A DNA stretch of 64,000 nucleotides from JBGANR01 sp044222225 (GTDB taxonomy: Bacteria > Actinomycetota > Actinomycetes > Mycobacteriales > Mycobacteriaceae): NCBI GenBank assembly GCA_044222225.1, contig JBGANR010000023.1:6825-70824 (forward strand). Direction: 5' to 3'. The notes beneath the pieces were generated by a model that was not told the DNA's origin, made no database searches, and saw only the letters and a program-made list of their open reading frames with translations. This document shows positions 15,812 to 25,400 of the stretch, piece by piece. Position 1 is the stretch's first letter, and every line of letters begins with the position of its first letter. The position numbers and the translations under genes are program-made.

Positions 15812-18241
15812 ATGACGACACGCTCCTCCCCGCCCGCGGACTACCGTCCGGACCTCGACGGCCTGCGCGGCGTCGCCATCGCGCTCGTCGTGGTCTCGCA
15901 CGTCTGGCTCGGTCAGGTGTCCGGCGGCGTCGACGTATTCCTCGTACTCTCCGGCTACTTCTTCATCGGATCGCTGCTGCGGCACCTGCTCGCGACGAGC
16001 GCGCCCGGTGCGTCGTGGGCGGCGGCGCTCGATCCGCGGCCGCGCCTGCGCCGGATCGCCCGGAGGCTGCTGCCGGCGCTGGTCGTCGTACTGCTCGCGA
16101 CGGTGGTGCTGACCGCCTTCGTCATGCCCGCCCTGCGTTGGCGGACGATCGGCGCCGATGTCGTCGCCGCGGCGCTCTACTACGAGAACTGGCACCTCGC
16201 GTTCACGGCACAGTCCTATGCCGCGGCCGACGCGGCCGTCAGTCCGCTGCAACATCTGTGGTCGATGTCGGTCCAGGGCCAGTTCTTCCTCGGCGCGCTG
16301 TTCGCGACGCTGGCGCTCGGCGGCCTGCTCAAGCTCGGCGCACTCGCGGTCCCGGCGCTGCGCCGGCCGGCCGTCGTCCGCTCCGTGCTCGCGAGCGTGC
16401 TGCTCGGCGCCGGCGGCGCGTCGTTCGCCTGGGCGATCCACCGGCACGGCGTCTACCAGTCCTTCAACTACTACGACACGTTCGCGCGCTGCTGGGAGCT
16501 GGCCGCGGGTGGCCTGCTCGCCGTATGGCTCCCCCGGCTGCGCGCGCCCGCGTGGCTGCGGAACGCGCTGGCCGCCGCCGCCCTCGGCGTCATCCTCAGC
16601 TGCGGCTGGTGGATCGACGGCGTCGCCGAGTACCCCGGTCCGTGGGCGCTCGTCCCCATCGGCGCGACGCTCGTCCTCATCTGGGCGGGCTCCACCGCCG
16701 CCGGCGGATCCGGTGTCGTCGCCCGGCTGTTGGCGCGGCGGCCCGTCGTCCGGCTGGGCTCCATCGCCTATTCGCTGTATCTATGGCATTGGCCGCTGCT
16801 CATCTTCGTACTCGCGTGGCGCTACGAGTCGCGCGCCGGATTCGCGGAGGGCGCGGCGGTCATCGCCGTCTCGCTCGTGCTCGCGACGCTGACGGAGAAG
16901 TACATCGAGACGCCGCTCCGGCGGGTACCGCCGACGCGCGCGGCCCGGCCGGCGGCGACGCTGCGGCCGACCGCGGCGACGCAGGCCGGGTTCCCGGGCG
17001 TGCCGGGTTCGAACGCGGCGACGCAGGCGGGGCTTCCGGATTCGGCCGCGGCGCTCGCTCGATTCCGTCCCACGGCCGGCGACGTCGCCCGGCACATCGC
17101 CGCGCGGACGCCGCGCCCCACCGCAGGCGCCGTCGCGCGCCGGACCGCGGTCACACCGGTCCCGATGGGTCTGACGCAGGCGACGCGCGAGCTCGCGACC
17201 GTGGCCGGGGCGGGCACGATCCGGACCGCTCCGGGGCGACGGCCGCCGAATGCGAGCGACGCCCCTTCCCGGCGGCGGCCTCGCACCCCGTTCACGGCGA
17301 CACGGCACTACCGGGTCGCCGTCGCCACCGTGCTCGCCGTCGCCACCGTCGTGGCGGGCAACACGGTCGTCGGCTGGCAGCGACAGCCGTCGACGCCGGT
17401 CAACGTGGACATCGCGAACCTCGACCCGCGTCTCTACCCCGGCGCCCGCGCCCTGCTCGACGGCGCGCCCGCGCCGCGCGGCGTCGACGTCATGCCGCCG
17501 CTGGAATACGCCGGCAACGACTGGCCGCGCACGAGCACCGACGACACTCGCAGCCACTGGGAGGAGGACCAGGTCAAGATCGGGGAATACGGCGACGTGA
17601 CCGCGGCGCGGACCATCGCCCTCGCCGGCGGCTCGCACTCCGAGCAGTGGCTGACGGCCCTCGACGAGATCGGCCGCACGCACGGCTTCCTGATCCGGAC
17701 CTACCTCAAGACCGGCTGTCCGCTGACCACCGATCCCGTGACCATCTGGAACGGCGACCCGTACCCGGGCTGCCGGACATGGGTCGACGACGTCATCCGG
17801 TCCATCGCCGTCGACCGTCCCGACTTCGTCTTCACCACCAGCACCCGCCCCGAGACGAACGGCGACAGCGTGCCGCCCGGATACGTCGACGTCTTCCGGC
17901 AGCTGCGCCACCTCGGACAACGCGTCATCGCGATCCGCGACAACCCCTGGGCCGTAGACGACACACCGCCGCTGTGCCTGGCCGGCGGGCGAAGCCCGCG
18001 CGAATGCGGGGCCCCGCGCAGCGCGCTCTCCCCCGCCGATCCGGCGCTCGCCCTGGTCCCGGACTTCCCGAACATGTCGTTCCTCGACCTCACCGACGCC
18101 ATGTGCGACGACGAGTACTGCCCGGCCGTCGTCGGGAACGTGCTGCTGTGGCACGACAAGCACCACCTGTCGTCGCCGTTCGTGCGCAGTCTGATTCCGG
18201 AGCTGACGGCGGAGTTGCAGCCGATTCTCCGGTGGTGGTGA
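15812..18241 (+). CDS. OafA-like membrane O-acyltransferase with SGNH domain
   Basis: The 809-residue protein combines an acyltransferase-3 membrane domain (residues 1-380, about 10 helices) with a periplasmic SGNH hydrolase-like domain (about 520-809). It is expected to transfer short acyl groups to a cell-envelope glycan or lipid. The N-terminus has YRPDLDGLRGVAIALVVVSH with the conserved Arg and catalytic-type His. The SGNH block has LAGGSHSEQW, where the usual GDSH aspartate is Gly, and the C-terminal D-x2-H box appears in LLWHDKHHLSS. A low-complexity Ala/Thr/Arg/Pro linker of about 130 residues and one more helix (TVLAVATVVAGNTVVG) join the halves. No clear ribosome-binding site precedes the ATG at 15812, and the frame is open further upstream, so the start is uncertain. 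Confidence 0.85.
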   Translation: MTTRSSPPADYRPDLDGLRGVAIALVVVSHVWLGQVSGGVDVFLVLSGYFFIGSLLRHLLATSAPGASWAAALDPRPRLRRIARRLLPALVVVLLATVVLTAFVMPALRWRTIGADVVAAALYYENWHLAFTAQSYAAADAAVSPLQHLWSMSVQGQFFLGALFATLALGGLLKLGALAVPALRRPAVVRSVLASVLLGAGGASFAWAIHRHGVYQSFNYYDTFARCWELAAGGLLAVWLPRLRAPAWLRNALAAAALGVILSCGWWIDGVAEYPGPWALVPIGATLVLIWAGSTAAGGSGVVARLLARRPVVRLGSIAYSLYLWHWPLLIFVLAWRYESRAGFAEGAAVIAVSLVLATLTEKYIETPLRRVPPTRAARPAATLRPTAATQAGFPGVPGSNAATQAGLPDSAAALARFRPTAGDVARHIAARTPRPTAGAVARRTAVTPVPMGLTQATRELATVAGAGTIRTAPGRRPPNASDAPSRRRPRTPFTATRHYRVAVATVLAVATVVAGNTVVGWQRQPSTPVNVDIANLDPRLYPGARALLDGAPAPRGVDVMPPLEYAGNDWPRTSTDDTRSHWEEDQVKIGEYGDVTAARTIALAGGSHSEQWLTALDEIGRTHGFLIRTYLKTGCPLTTDPVTIWNGDPYPGCRTWVDDVIRSIAVDRPDFVFTTSTRPETNGDSVPPGYVDVFRQLRHLGQRVIAIRDNPWAVDDTPPLCLAGGRSPRECGAPRSALSPADPALALVPDFPNMSFLDLTDAMCDDEYCPAVVGNVLLWHDKHHLSSPFVRSLIPELTAELQPILRWW

Positions 18242-19166
18242 GGGATGCCCCGTCGATCGTACGAACGATAGACGCGGTCAGGCCGGGTCCATACTCAGAC
18301 GAGCACGGTCGCGCCTCCCACCGCCCTCGGTCCGGAAACTCCGGCGACGTTCAGCGGCGTCCCCGGCATTCTCGCGGAGAGCCCGCGGGAGAGCCCAAAA
18401 GCGTGCTCGACGGCCGATCCTGGGACAACAACCGCCGGGACGCAACCACATGCAACATGTAGGTCACTGGTGTACCGGCGGCATCCGGCCTCACCATCCT
18501 CACTCGGCCGAATGGAGACGCTGAGGGCCTCCATACCCACCTCCCCTGAATTCGGCCGTAGAGAACGTTCACATTTCATCCTTCCCGAGTGACGTCTCTT
18601 TCACCGCGATGGTCCGTCGATGCGCCACGCGGGATATTCACGAGGCATGGTTCCGGCCGTCCGACCCGCAGTCCGCGGCTGTAGCTCGAACATATTAGCG
18701 CCTGACGCTACGACGTGTGGCGACGATGAGATATCCCTCGCACGGACGACAGCCGATCTCCGGACACGCGGTCGAGTAACCCAACGCGCGGTATCCCGAC
18801 GGCGCCCCGGGAAAGAAGAGAAGAGGCCGCTCTGGCACGACAAGCACCACTCTCATCACTGTTGGTGCACAGCCCCATCCGGCTCTGACCGCCAAGTTGC
18901 GGCCGGTAGCCCGTTTGGCGATGACGACTGCCGCAATACCAGCTATTCGAGGGACTGGCCAGACACACCGAAAGACACTCGGTGCGAGACGTCGTCTGAA
19001 CAAACGAATCTCCCAACCAATGCAGACAAAACGCGCAGAGAAGCGTCGCCCGAACGGACGAATTTCTATCTCCATGCGCAGCTCGCTGGTCCAGCCGTCG
19101 TCCAATAGTCATACAGATCGGTCCCACGATGCTGATCAACGTCTATCCCGAAGGCCAGGTGTACGC
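18242..19166. other. Gene-poor 925-bp stretch, lower GC
   Basis: No convincing gene is seen between the acyltransferase and the lipoprotein gene. Short open frames have unlike composition and no ribosome-binding sites. Base composition becomes visibly more AT-rich from about 18480, unlike the neighbours, which suggests decayed or acquired DNA. The only recognisable content is a short match to the end of the acyltransferase gene near 18830. Confidence 0.6.
18715..18860 (+). pseudogene. Possible remnant of an SGNH acyltransferase 3' end
   Basis: An 18-base run, TGGCACGACAAGCACCAC (18832-18849), is identical to the codons for WHDKHH at the end of the intact acyltransferase at 15812-18241. A second match upstream (CGACGATGAG against CGACGACGAG, coding CDDE) keeps the same order but with about 70 extra bases between. 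The two matches read as a decayed paralogue or a partial duplication. No continuous reading frame of the family remains. Confidence 0.4.
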
Positions 19167-19493
19167 ATGAAGCCAACCATTTCTGCCATATCCGCGGTGG
19201 CACTTCTCGCCATCTTGGCCACTGGCTGTTCGAAATCTGACGACGCGAAGTCCAATGGGACCTCACCGACCTCCGCCGTCGTCACGAATCCGGGCACCGG
19301 CGGTTCCACGACATGCGCCGACTTCAAGACCTTCACCAAGTCGCAACAAGAGGCCGCAATTACGGCGATGTTGAAGGAGGAAGGTAAACCGGCGACGAAA
19401 TCGGAGATCACGGCGAACCGACTGTCCGCAGTCGCGTTCTGCAAGGTCTCCGGCAAAGACTCATCGGTCATTCGCCAGATCAATACCGGATAA
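19167..19493 (+). CDS. Small lipoprotein with HdeA-like domain
   Basis: The 108-residue product has a lipoprotein signal (MKPTISAISAVALLAILATG then Cys21) with lipobox LATGC, a Ser/Thr/Asp linker, and a small all-helical-looking domain (about 50-108). The domain has two cysteines spaced as in HdeA/B acid-stress chaperones: TTCADFKTFTKSQQEAAITA near the start and AVAFCKVSGKDSSVI near the end. The HdeA assignment is by eye from this Cys-to-Cys pattern and is tentative. It would act at the outer face of the membrane. The ATG has only a weak AAGG-like site upstream. It stands alone, followed by a hairpin. Confidence 0.6.
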   Translation: MKPTISAISAVALLAILATGCSKSDDAKSNGTSPTSAVVTNPGTGGSTTCADFKTFTKSQQEAAITAMLKEEGKPATKSEITANRLSAVAFCKVSGKDSSVIRQINTG

Positions 19494-19890
19494 CCAAAGA
19501 CAGCAATTAGCAGCCTGTGTTTCGTGGAGTGGGTGGTGTCCAGCGAAAGCCGAGCACCACCCACTCCACCAGCCTTGCCTGCACCGGACGGCAATCATAG
19601 CCAGAGCCTCGCGTGGGCTGTGATGGCCGATAGCGACACCACCCGACGCCGCGACCGGCGTCCCTGCCGCCCACCGGCCCGTGCTCGACGTTCTCTCCGC
19701 CCGATCCCACGCCGTCCACCTCGTCGCATAGCCAGACGCAGGGCACCTCGACCTCAGGTCCGACCTGGCCGGCACTCGAACGGCCCGACCTTGCAGAGCC
19801 CGACGAACTCGACGTGGGATGATCGACCGCCGGGCGGCACCCGCTACTGAAACACCGCTCGTCGCACCGGGACGCAAGGCCGTCCCGTCC
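19494..19890. other. Intergenic 397 bp with one strong hairpin
   Basis: The region between the convergent lipoprotein and secreted-protein genes contains the perfect hairpin at 19525-19568 and otherwise no feature I can support. Open frames across it on the minus strand have atypical amino acid composition and no family resemblance. Confidence 0.5.
19525..19568 (+). terminator. Hairpin terminator candidate after lipoprotein
   Basis: A perfect 14-bp stem (TGGAGTGGGTGGTG with its complement, arms 19525-19538 and 19555-19568) closes a 16-base loop about 32 bases past the stop codon. No T tract follows on either side, so it is a candidate of the tail-less type. Confidence 0.5.
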
Positions 19891-20385
19891 TCACGACGCG
19901 ACGAAGCCACCACCCCCGGGGATCGCCGGGATGGACGCGCGCGTGCCCCTGATGCCGACCGCAAGCGCCACCGGGCCCGAACCCGGATGGGCCGTCGCGT
20001 ACCGCGAATCCAGCGGTTCGAACGATCCGGGGCACGGCGTCACTGTCACCGCGCCCGCCTTGCCGGTCGTCAGGTTCACATAGTTGATGTCGACGCGGGC
20101 CGAGGCCGCCGTCGTCGCGCAGATCTCCCGGCTGGTCGGCACGCTGAACGTCACCTCGCCGCGCTTGAAGCTCGACGCGTAGACCACTGCGAACCACGGC
20201 ATCGGCACCACCAGCCCGCTGACGACGATCCCCGTCGGCGGGACGTGCCACACCGGCACCTTCTTCGCCGAGAGCACCGGCCGTTCCGGCGCCGGATCGG
20301 CCACCGCCTGCGGCGCCGCGACCACCGTCCCGGCCACCATCGCACTCAGGCCCACGGCCACCGACGTCTTCCGCATCGAACGCAT
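19891..20385 (-). CDS. Small secreted protein, unknown function
   Basis: The 164-residue product has a clear Sec signal peptide (MRSMRKTSVAVGLSAMVAGT, then VVAAPQAVADP) with likely cleavage after AVA. The mature part of about 130 residues has two cysteines (SREICATT and VTPCPGSF) that could pair, and a glycine-rich end (IPAIPGGGGFVAS). I do not recognise a family. GAGGGAGACGTG precedes the ATG at 20385, and the frame is open upstream but without a better start. It lies downstream of the FtsK-like operon on the same strand but 190 bases away, so co-transcription is uncertain. Confidence 0.65.
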   Translation of the reverse strand: MRSMRKTSVAVGLSAMVAGTVVAAPQAVADPAPERPVLSAKKVPVWHVPPTGIVVSGLVVPMPWFAVVYASSFKRGEVTFSVPTSREICATTAASARVDINYVNLTTGKAGAVTVTPCPGSFEPLDSRYATAHPGSGPVALAVGIRGTRASIPAIPGGGGFVAS

Positions 20386-20576
20386 CACGTCTCCCTCGTT
20401 TGACGACGCACGTAGGGATACATCGTCGTCCGGTTGGGATTCCAGCGTCAACACGACGAGCCTTAACCCCGACGGCGGATGTTCGTCGTCGAGCTGAGCA
20501 TCCGGCACCCTCACCGGAACATCGCGGACGTCACGCACAACGAGAAATCATCTCTCTGCACGACCGGGCGAATCGG

Positions 20577-20921
20577 CTACGAGCGGATGCCCGCCAGTAG
20601 CTGCTTGCCGCCGAAATTGACCACGACGAGGCCCACCAGCAACAGCGCCACACCGATGAATCCCGAACCGATGAACGCCGAAACCAGGCCCACCACGACC
20701 GCAGCCGCTCCAGCGGCCGATGCGGCCCCGGTGTGGTCCTTTCCCATGCCAGCGGTCAGCCCTACCGCACCGCCCCCGGCAGCGATCAACAGAAAGCAGA
20801 TCAATCCCGCGGTCCCAGTGCCGCAGATCGCCAATCCGACCAACTGTACGACCACACCACCTCCGGCGATCGCCAATCCCCGTTGCCGGAGCTGCTCGCC
20901 GGTATGTGTCCATTCCGTCAC
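20577..20921 (-). CDS. Small membrane protein of the FtsK-like operon
   Basis: The 114-residue product starts at a GTG (MTEWTHTGEQLRQRGLAIAG) and has about three hydrophobic segments (residues 15-33, 35-57 and 68-105) rich in Gly and Ala. No family is recognised. It begins eight bases after the WXG100-like gene and is the last gene of the tightly packed operon headed by the FtsK-like ATPase. A role as a membrane component of that system is inference from position only. Confidence 0.65.
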   Translation of the reverse strand: MTEWTHTGEQLRQRGLAIAGGGVVVQLVGLAICGTGTAGLICFLLIAAGGGAVGLTAGMGKDHTGAASAAGAAAVVVGLVSAFIGSGFIGVALLLVGLVVVNFGGKQLLAGIRS

Positions 20922-20929
20922 GGTGTTTC

Positions 20930-21193
20930 CTATCGTCCCAGGTAGGTCTTGAGTTGATCGGCCTTGCGGACCAGCATTCTCTGGCTGTCGTCGCTCACGG
21001 TCCCGATCTGCTTGGCCATCCGCGCGATAGCCTCGAGGTTCTTCTCGAAGTCACGCCGCACCGGGTCGTTCCATTGGCTGGAGTTGAGCGCGTTCCGCAC
21101 CTTCCGCACCGATGCGTCGATCGACGCGCTCGCCGCCTTCAATTCCCGCCCCATGGCGATCAACGCCTCGGGGTCGGTCTGAATTCTCGACAT
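20930..21193 (-). CDS. WXG100-like small helical protein
   Basis: The 87-residue protein has the size and layout of ESAT-6/WXG100 proteins: a helix (DPEALIAMGRELKAASASID), a central turn with Trp in SSQWNDPV at about 45-52, then a second helix (RRDFEKNLEAIARMAKQIG). The strict W-x-G is W-N-D here, so membership is tentative. WXG100 proteins are substrates or partners of type VII secretion, whose motor is an FtsK/SpoIIIE ATPase, and such an ATPase heads this operon. The ATG at 21193 follows GGAGGACAGGGAT; the open frame continues 21 codons upstream without a better site. Confidence 0.65.
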   Translation of the reverse strand: MSRIQTDPEALIAMGRELKAASASIDASVRKVRNALNSSQWNDPVRRDFEKNLEAIARMAKQIGTVSDDSQRMLVRKADQLKTYLGR

Positions 21194-21209
21194 ATCCCTG
21201 TCCTCCTCG

Positions 21210-21431
21210 TCAAACCACGGGTCCGAGGTATCGCTTCGCCTCGTCGAACTGCGCATTCAGCTCTTTCAGCGCCGCACCGTACGCCTTGTCTTCTTCCTCC
21301 AACCTGTCGAGGACATCGAGGAACCGGCGCGCCGCTCTGTCCGACCAGAGCGATTCAGCGCGCATCCGGGCACGGTGCCGAGCCACACGGTCGGCCTCAT
21401 GTCTGCTGATGTCGCTCGATACTCGGCTCAT
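21210..21431 (-). CDS. 73-aa charged helical protein of the FtsK-like operon
   Basis: The small protein begins MSRVSSDISRHEADRVARHR and is rich in Arg, Glu and Asp, with a predicted long helix (RFLDVLDRLEEEDKAYGAAL) that could form a coiled coil. No family is recognised. The ATG overlaps the stop of the ParB-motif gene (ATGA) and lacks its own ribosome-binding site, so translation should be coupled. Like the next gene it has the size of a type VII-type accessory protein. Confidence 0.6.
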   Translation of the reverse strand: MSRVSSDISRHEADRVARHRARMRAESLWSDRAARRFLDVLDRLEEEDKAYGAALKELNAQFDEAKRYLGPVV

Positions 21432-22438
21432 CGCGCACCGCCGCTGACGCGGACCGGAATGGAGTCGACGCCGAGGCGTTTCAGCAGCCAAAGCCGGTGC
21501 CGGCCGTTCTGCAGATCGAACCCGGACGCGGCCGTGTAGCCGACCTTCATCGCCGAACTGTCGGCGAAGAAACCGCCATAGGTCCGCGAATACGTTCGCT
21601 CGCCGCTGAGTCCCTCGCGCACATCTCGCTCGCGGAGCGCCTCACGCACCGAGTCGGCCGTCGCCCCGGTCCTGGTCAAGGCTGGGAGCACGACGTCGAG
21701 CAGCGCATTCGCCGACCATTTGAGCGTCGGCAGGTCCTGGCCGGCATCGAAGTCCTGTGGGCCCTTGACAGGGTCCGTATCCGTCACCTGCACGACGGGG
21801 ACCAGCGCGAACCCGGCCGGGAACGTGCCCGGCACCGTCACCCCGGGAACGTCGCGCCACGTCGTCGGTGCGGCTGCAGCCCCGGCGTCCGCGGAACCGA
21901 AGGCCGTGGCGCCGAGCCCAACCCCACCGGATCCGCCCGACGACGCCGCACCCCCGAAGGTCGCGCCCCCGCCCAGCGCGACACCGGACAACAGCGTCAC
22001 CGACGGGCTGCCGCCCACGGATCTCTGATAGCCCTGCGTACGCTCGTCGGCTTCCCGCACTATCTTCGCGCTGCGCAGCAACTGTTCGTCGACCACGGTG
22101 TCATGCCGGATCTGGGCGTGCCGAAATACCTCTTGTGCCCGTTCGATGATGAGACGGCCACGTCGTGCTTCTTCCAGCTTCCCTTCAGCCAGCTCCATCT
22201 GCCGCCGATAACCACTGCAGTTGGCATCCGGGTCCATCATGCAACTCTCGTAAGCCTCGACCGCGGACTTCAACCGCCGCCTCCGCTCCGACACCACCTC
22301 ATCGGCCGCGGCGACGACCTTCGCGATCGAACCCGCGACGGCCAGTTTGAGATCCGCCGTCTGTTCGCGATACTCCTTGAGCCGAGGTCGTAGGAACTCG
22401 AAGACGACGGTGTCTACCTTGACGCCATGGCTATCCAC
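21428..22438 (-). CDS. Coiled-coil protein with C-terminal ParB/Srx-like motif
   Basis: The 336-residue product starts at a GTG (MDSHGVKVDTVVFEFLRPRL) preceded by GGGGAG and overlapping the ATPase gene by 8 bases. Residues 15-160 are charged and helical, then comes a Gly/Ala/Ser-rich hinge (about 165-215). The C-terminal half ends in a segment resembling the ParB/sulfiredoxin core, GFDLQNGRHRLWLLKRLGVD then SIPVRV, whose G-R-H-R is the nucleotide-binding motif of that fold. Helical N-terminus, flexible hinge and small C-terminal catalytic-like domain recall type VII-exported polymorphic effectors. That role is inference; an internal partner of the ATPase is equally possible. Confidence 0.6.
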   Translation of the reverse strand: MDSHGVKVDTVVFEFLRPRLKEYREQTADLKLAVAGSIAKVVAAADEVVSERRRRLKSAVEAYESCMMDPDANCSGYRRQMELAEGKLEEARRGRLIIERAQEVFRHAQIRHDTVVDEQLLRSAKIVREADERTQGYQRSVGGSPSVTLLSGVALGGGATFGGAASSGGSGGVGLGATAFGSADAGAAAAPTTWRDVPGVTVPGTFPAGFALVPVVQVTDTDPVKGPQDFDAGQDLPTLKWSANALLDVVLPALTRTGATADSVREALRERDVREGLSGERTYSRTYGGFFADSSAMKVGYTAASGFDLQNGRHRLWLLKRLGVDSIPVRVSGGAR

Positions 22439-25400
22439 CGTGCTCCCCGTCCGCGCGGAGTCCGGACAGCCAGCCGGCCGGAGGCGATGCGAACCGCCGC
22501 ACCTTCGTGGTCGTCGAGCGATCGACATCGGCGACGATCGCCTGACCAGGCTTGAGATAAGCACCGTCAGGCGTGTCCGCCAGCTCGGAGGACTCATCGC
22601 GCGCCATCGGTCCGATCATCCTCAGACCACATTCATTGAGTTGGTCGCCGCCGAGCCGCTTTCGTACGGAACTCGCGTTCTCGAACCACATGACCGTGTG
22701 AATGCCGACCTCGGGCCCGTCCCGGAGGATCGCGCCGAGCACACGGCTCGCCGACTCATCGTCGTAGTCGCCCGGGTCGAAGTCGCGGGCGCGTCCCATG
22801 CCGGCGATGACCAGAATCCGGGCCTGCTCCCGCATCGAGTTGCTTTCGTGCCGGGACTCGACGGTCTCGGCGAGGCCGTTGAGCACCGCGCGCATCCCCC
22901 GACGACGCTCGACCGTGACGCCGGGGAAATACTCGAGATCCTCGACGACCGGCGCCCACTCGTCGTCGTCACCCGCATAGTCGATCACCTCGACCGGGAT
23001 CCCCCGCAGACCGACGCTCGCCAGCAGGACGGCCAGGGTACCGGCGCCGTGTTCGTCGACGACCAGGAGATTGCTGCCGGCCGCGCGCCTGAACTGCGCC
23101 CGATACGGGTCGGGGTCGAGGATCAGCGGCAACCCGAGCGGCAGATCCAGCCGTCGAACGTCGCCGCTGTCCTTCATCAGGGCGACGCGAGCCAGGTCCG
23201 ACACCTCGGCCGCGCGGTGCCCCTCGAAGACCGCGGTACGCGCCGTCCCACCCTCGCGCGCCGCGCGGTCGACGAGTTGCGCCAACACCGCTTTCCGCAC
23301 CTCGGAGTCCCACAGCGCCGCCTGGAACCGATGATTCGCGTCGCGGAAGCCGCTGCTGCGATTGAGGATTCCCTCACCCGCTCGGGTCAGAGTCTGGGCG
23401 TCCGGGTTGTCCTCACCGAGGATCAGCCGCGAGTCGGCCTCGTTGCTCTGCAGTGCGATGCGAGTCGGGATGAGGCCGATCACATGCTTGCCGAGAGCGG
23501 CCATACCCGCCAGCGACTGCGAGGCGAGCACGACGTGGACACCGAAGGCGCGCCCCTTCCGCAATAGGTCCTCGAGAGTCGCCGCAGCCTCCTGCGCGAG
23601 CTTGTCGTCTCGCGAGAACAACTGCTGAAACTCATCGATGATGACGACATAGCGGGGTAGAACGTGACCGGTCCGCTCCCGGTATTCACTCGACTTCGCG
23701 ACGCCGGAGGGGAACAACTTGGCACGATCCTGATATTCCTGCTGCGCCCGAGTCAGCACCGACAGGCCGAAGTCCCGCTCCGCCTCGATCGCGATGAGCC
23801 GCGCCTGCGGCAGCCCGACCTCGGCGTACTGTTTGAACTCGACGCCCTCCTTGAAGTCGATGAGATAGAGCTCCAATTCGGACGGCGAATACTCGAGCGC
23901 AAGGCTCATGATCATGGCGTGGATGAGCACCGACTTTCCAGAGCCGGGACGTCCGCCGATGAGGGCCCCGAAAGTGCTGACCTCGGAATCGATCACCAGA
24001 TCGGCGACCTGGCGCGCGCCGATGCGGCCGAAGTGGGCAGCGACCCGCGCGGTGCTGACGCCGCGCCACCAGGTCTCCGGCCGGTAGAGGTCCGGCGTCC
24101 GCTCGGCGCTCGCACTGCGCATCGTCGTGGCCTGAGCACGCTCCTCTTGAGCCGCCAGTTCCAGAACGCGTTGCGGGGTGACCTTGACATCGTCAGCGGT
24201 GGCCAAGCTACGTTTGACCGTATCCAGCAAGACACCGACCACGTCGGCCTTGGGTGGCCGGGCGCCGTCGAATCGCCACCCGATGGTGCAGTTCTTGAAT
24301 GTCGCGCCATCTCCGTGAACCCGCGGCGTCGGTACCACCTCGGGCAGGTCCACCCAGCCGCCCCACGACTGCAGCTTCGCGAGCGTCGACGACGGCAGCC
24401 GACGCCCCGAGAGGAACTCGGGCAGCAGGTCCGTGACCCTGGGGGCGCTGCCTTGGCCCGATGCCGCGATGAGCGTGAACACACCACAACGCGGACCGTT
24501 ATGCACGATCCGAGCGAGACGGTCGAGCTGGTCGACATCCTCGTGGCCGGCGCGGTAGAAGCCGGCCGGGAAGTCGTAGAGGATGAGCAGACGATAGGGC
24601 TCAGCGACTTCACCGGCGGCCTGATTGTATTCGGTGAGCGTCGCATGCTCCCCCTGCAAGAACCGCTGGGCGTCGAACGTGATGTGCTCCTCCGTCCCCT
24701 GCAACAACTCGTCGAGCTGACGCTCGCTGGTGGCCGGTAGGCCGCCGAGGACCTTCTCGGTCGCATCGCCGAGCCCGTACAGGAACTTGGCGGAGTCACC
24801 CCCGCGCTTCTGGTCGAACGCCCGGATAGCGAGCTGGTTGGCCGGCAGTGCCGTCAGCAGATTGAGTACCGCGGTCTCAAGGCAGCTCGGATCATCGACG
24901 ACGACGCCACCGGCCCGGTCGAGGTCGATCACCAAAGGCAACTCGGCCTGGGCGAGGGTGGCCTGATGCGTCGTGCTCTCATAGCCACGGGAACTCGACG
25001 AGCCGAAGCTGAGTCCATCGGGGCAGACGGTGCCGAGGTAGATGTTCAGCGGGCCCGGCCCCGTGATGACCGTGTCGGCCGACGCCTTCGTGGGCGGGCC
25101 GATCGGCGGCGGCGGGACCGCATCCGGCCGGCCGGTGAGCATCGTCGGCTGGTGCCGGCGCGCACGTTGGGCGCCGTCGGACGCCATCAGCTGCCACATA
25201 TCGATGCAGAACTGGCGCAGAGTCGCATCATACGACCCCAGAACCGACTGAGCGAGCGTATCCAACTCTCCCTTCAGTTGCCGTCGCCCTTTGTCCGTCC
25301 ACGGCACGGGCGCTTTCATGATGCGGTCCGTCGCCTGTTCGGCGGACTCCAACCATGCACTAGCCGGCATCGCACTCCCGTAGCCGGTGGAGAACGAGGC

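Noticed and set aside
19461..19964. Minus-strand frame of about 168 codons over the intergenic hairpin
   Set aside because: It crosses the end of the lipoprotein gene and the terminator hairpin, is rich in Arg/Trp/Cys, and shows no family resemblance.
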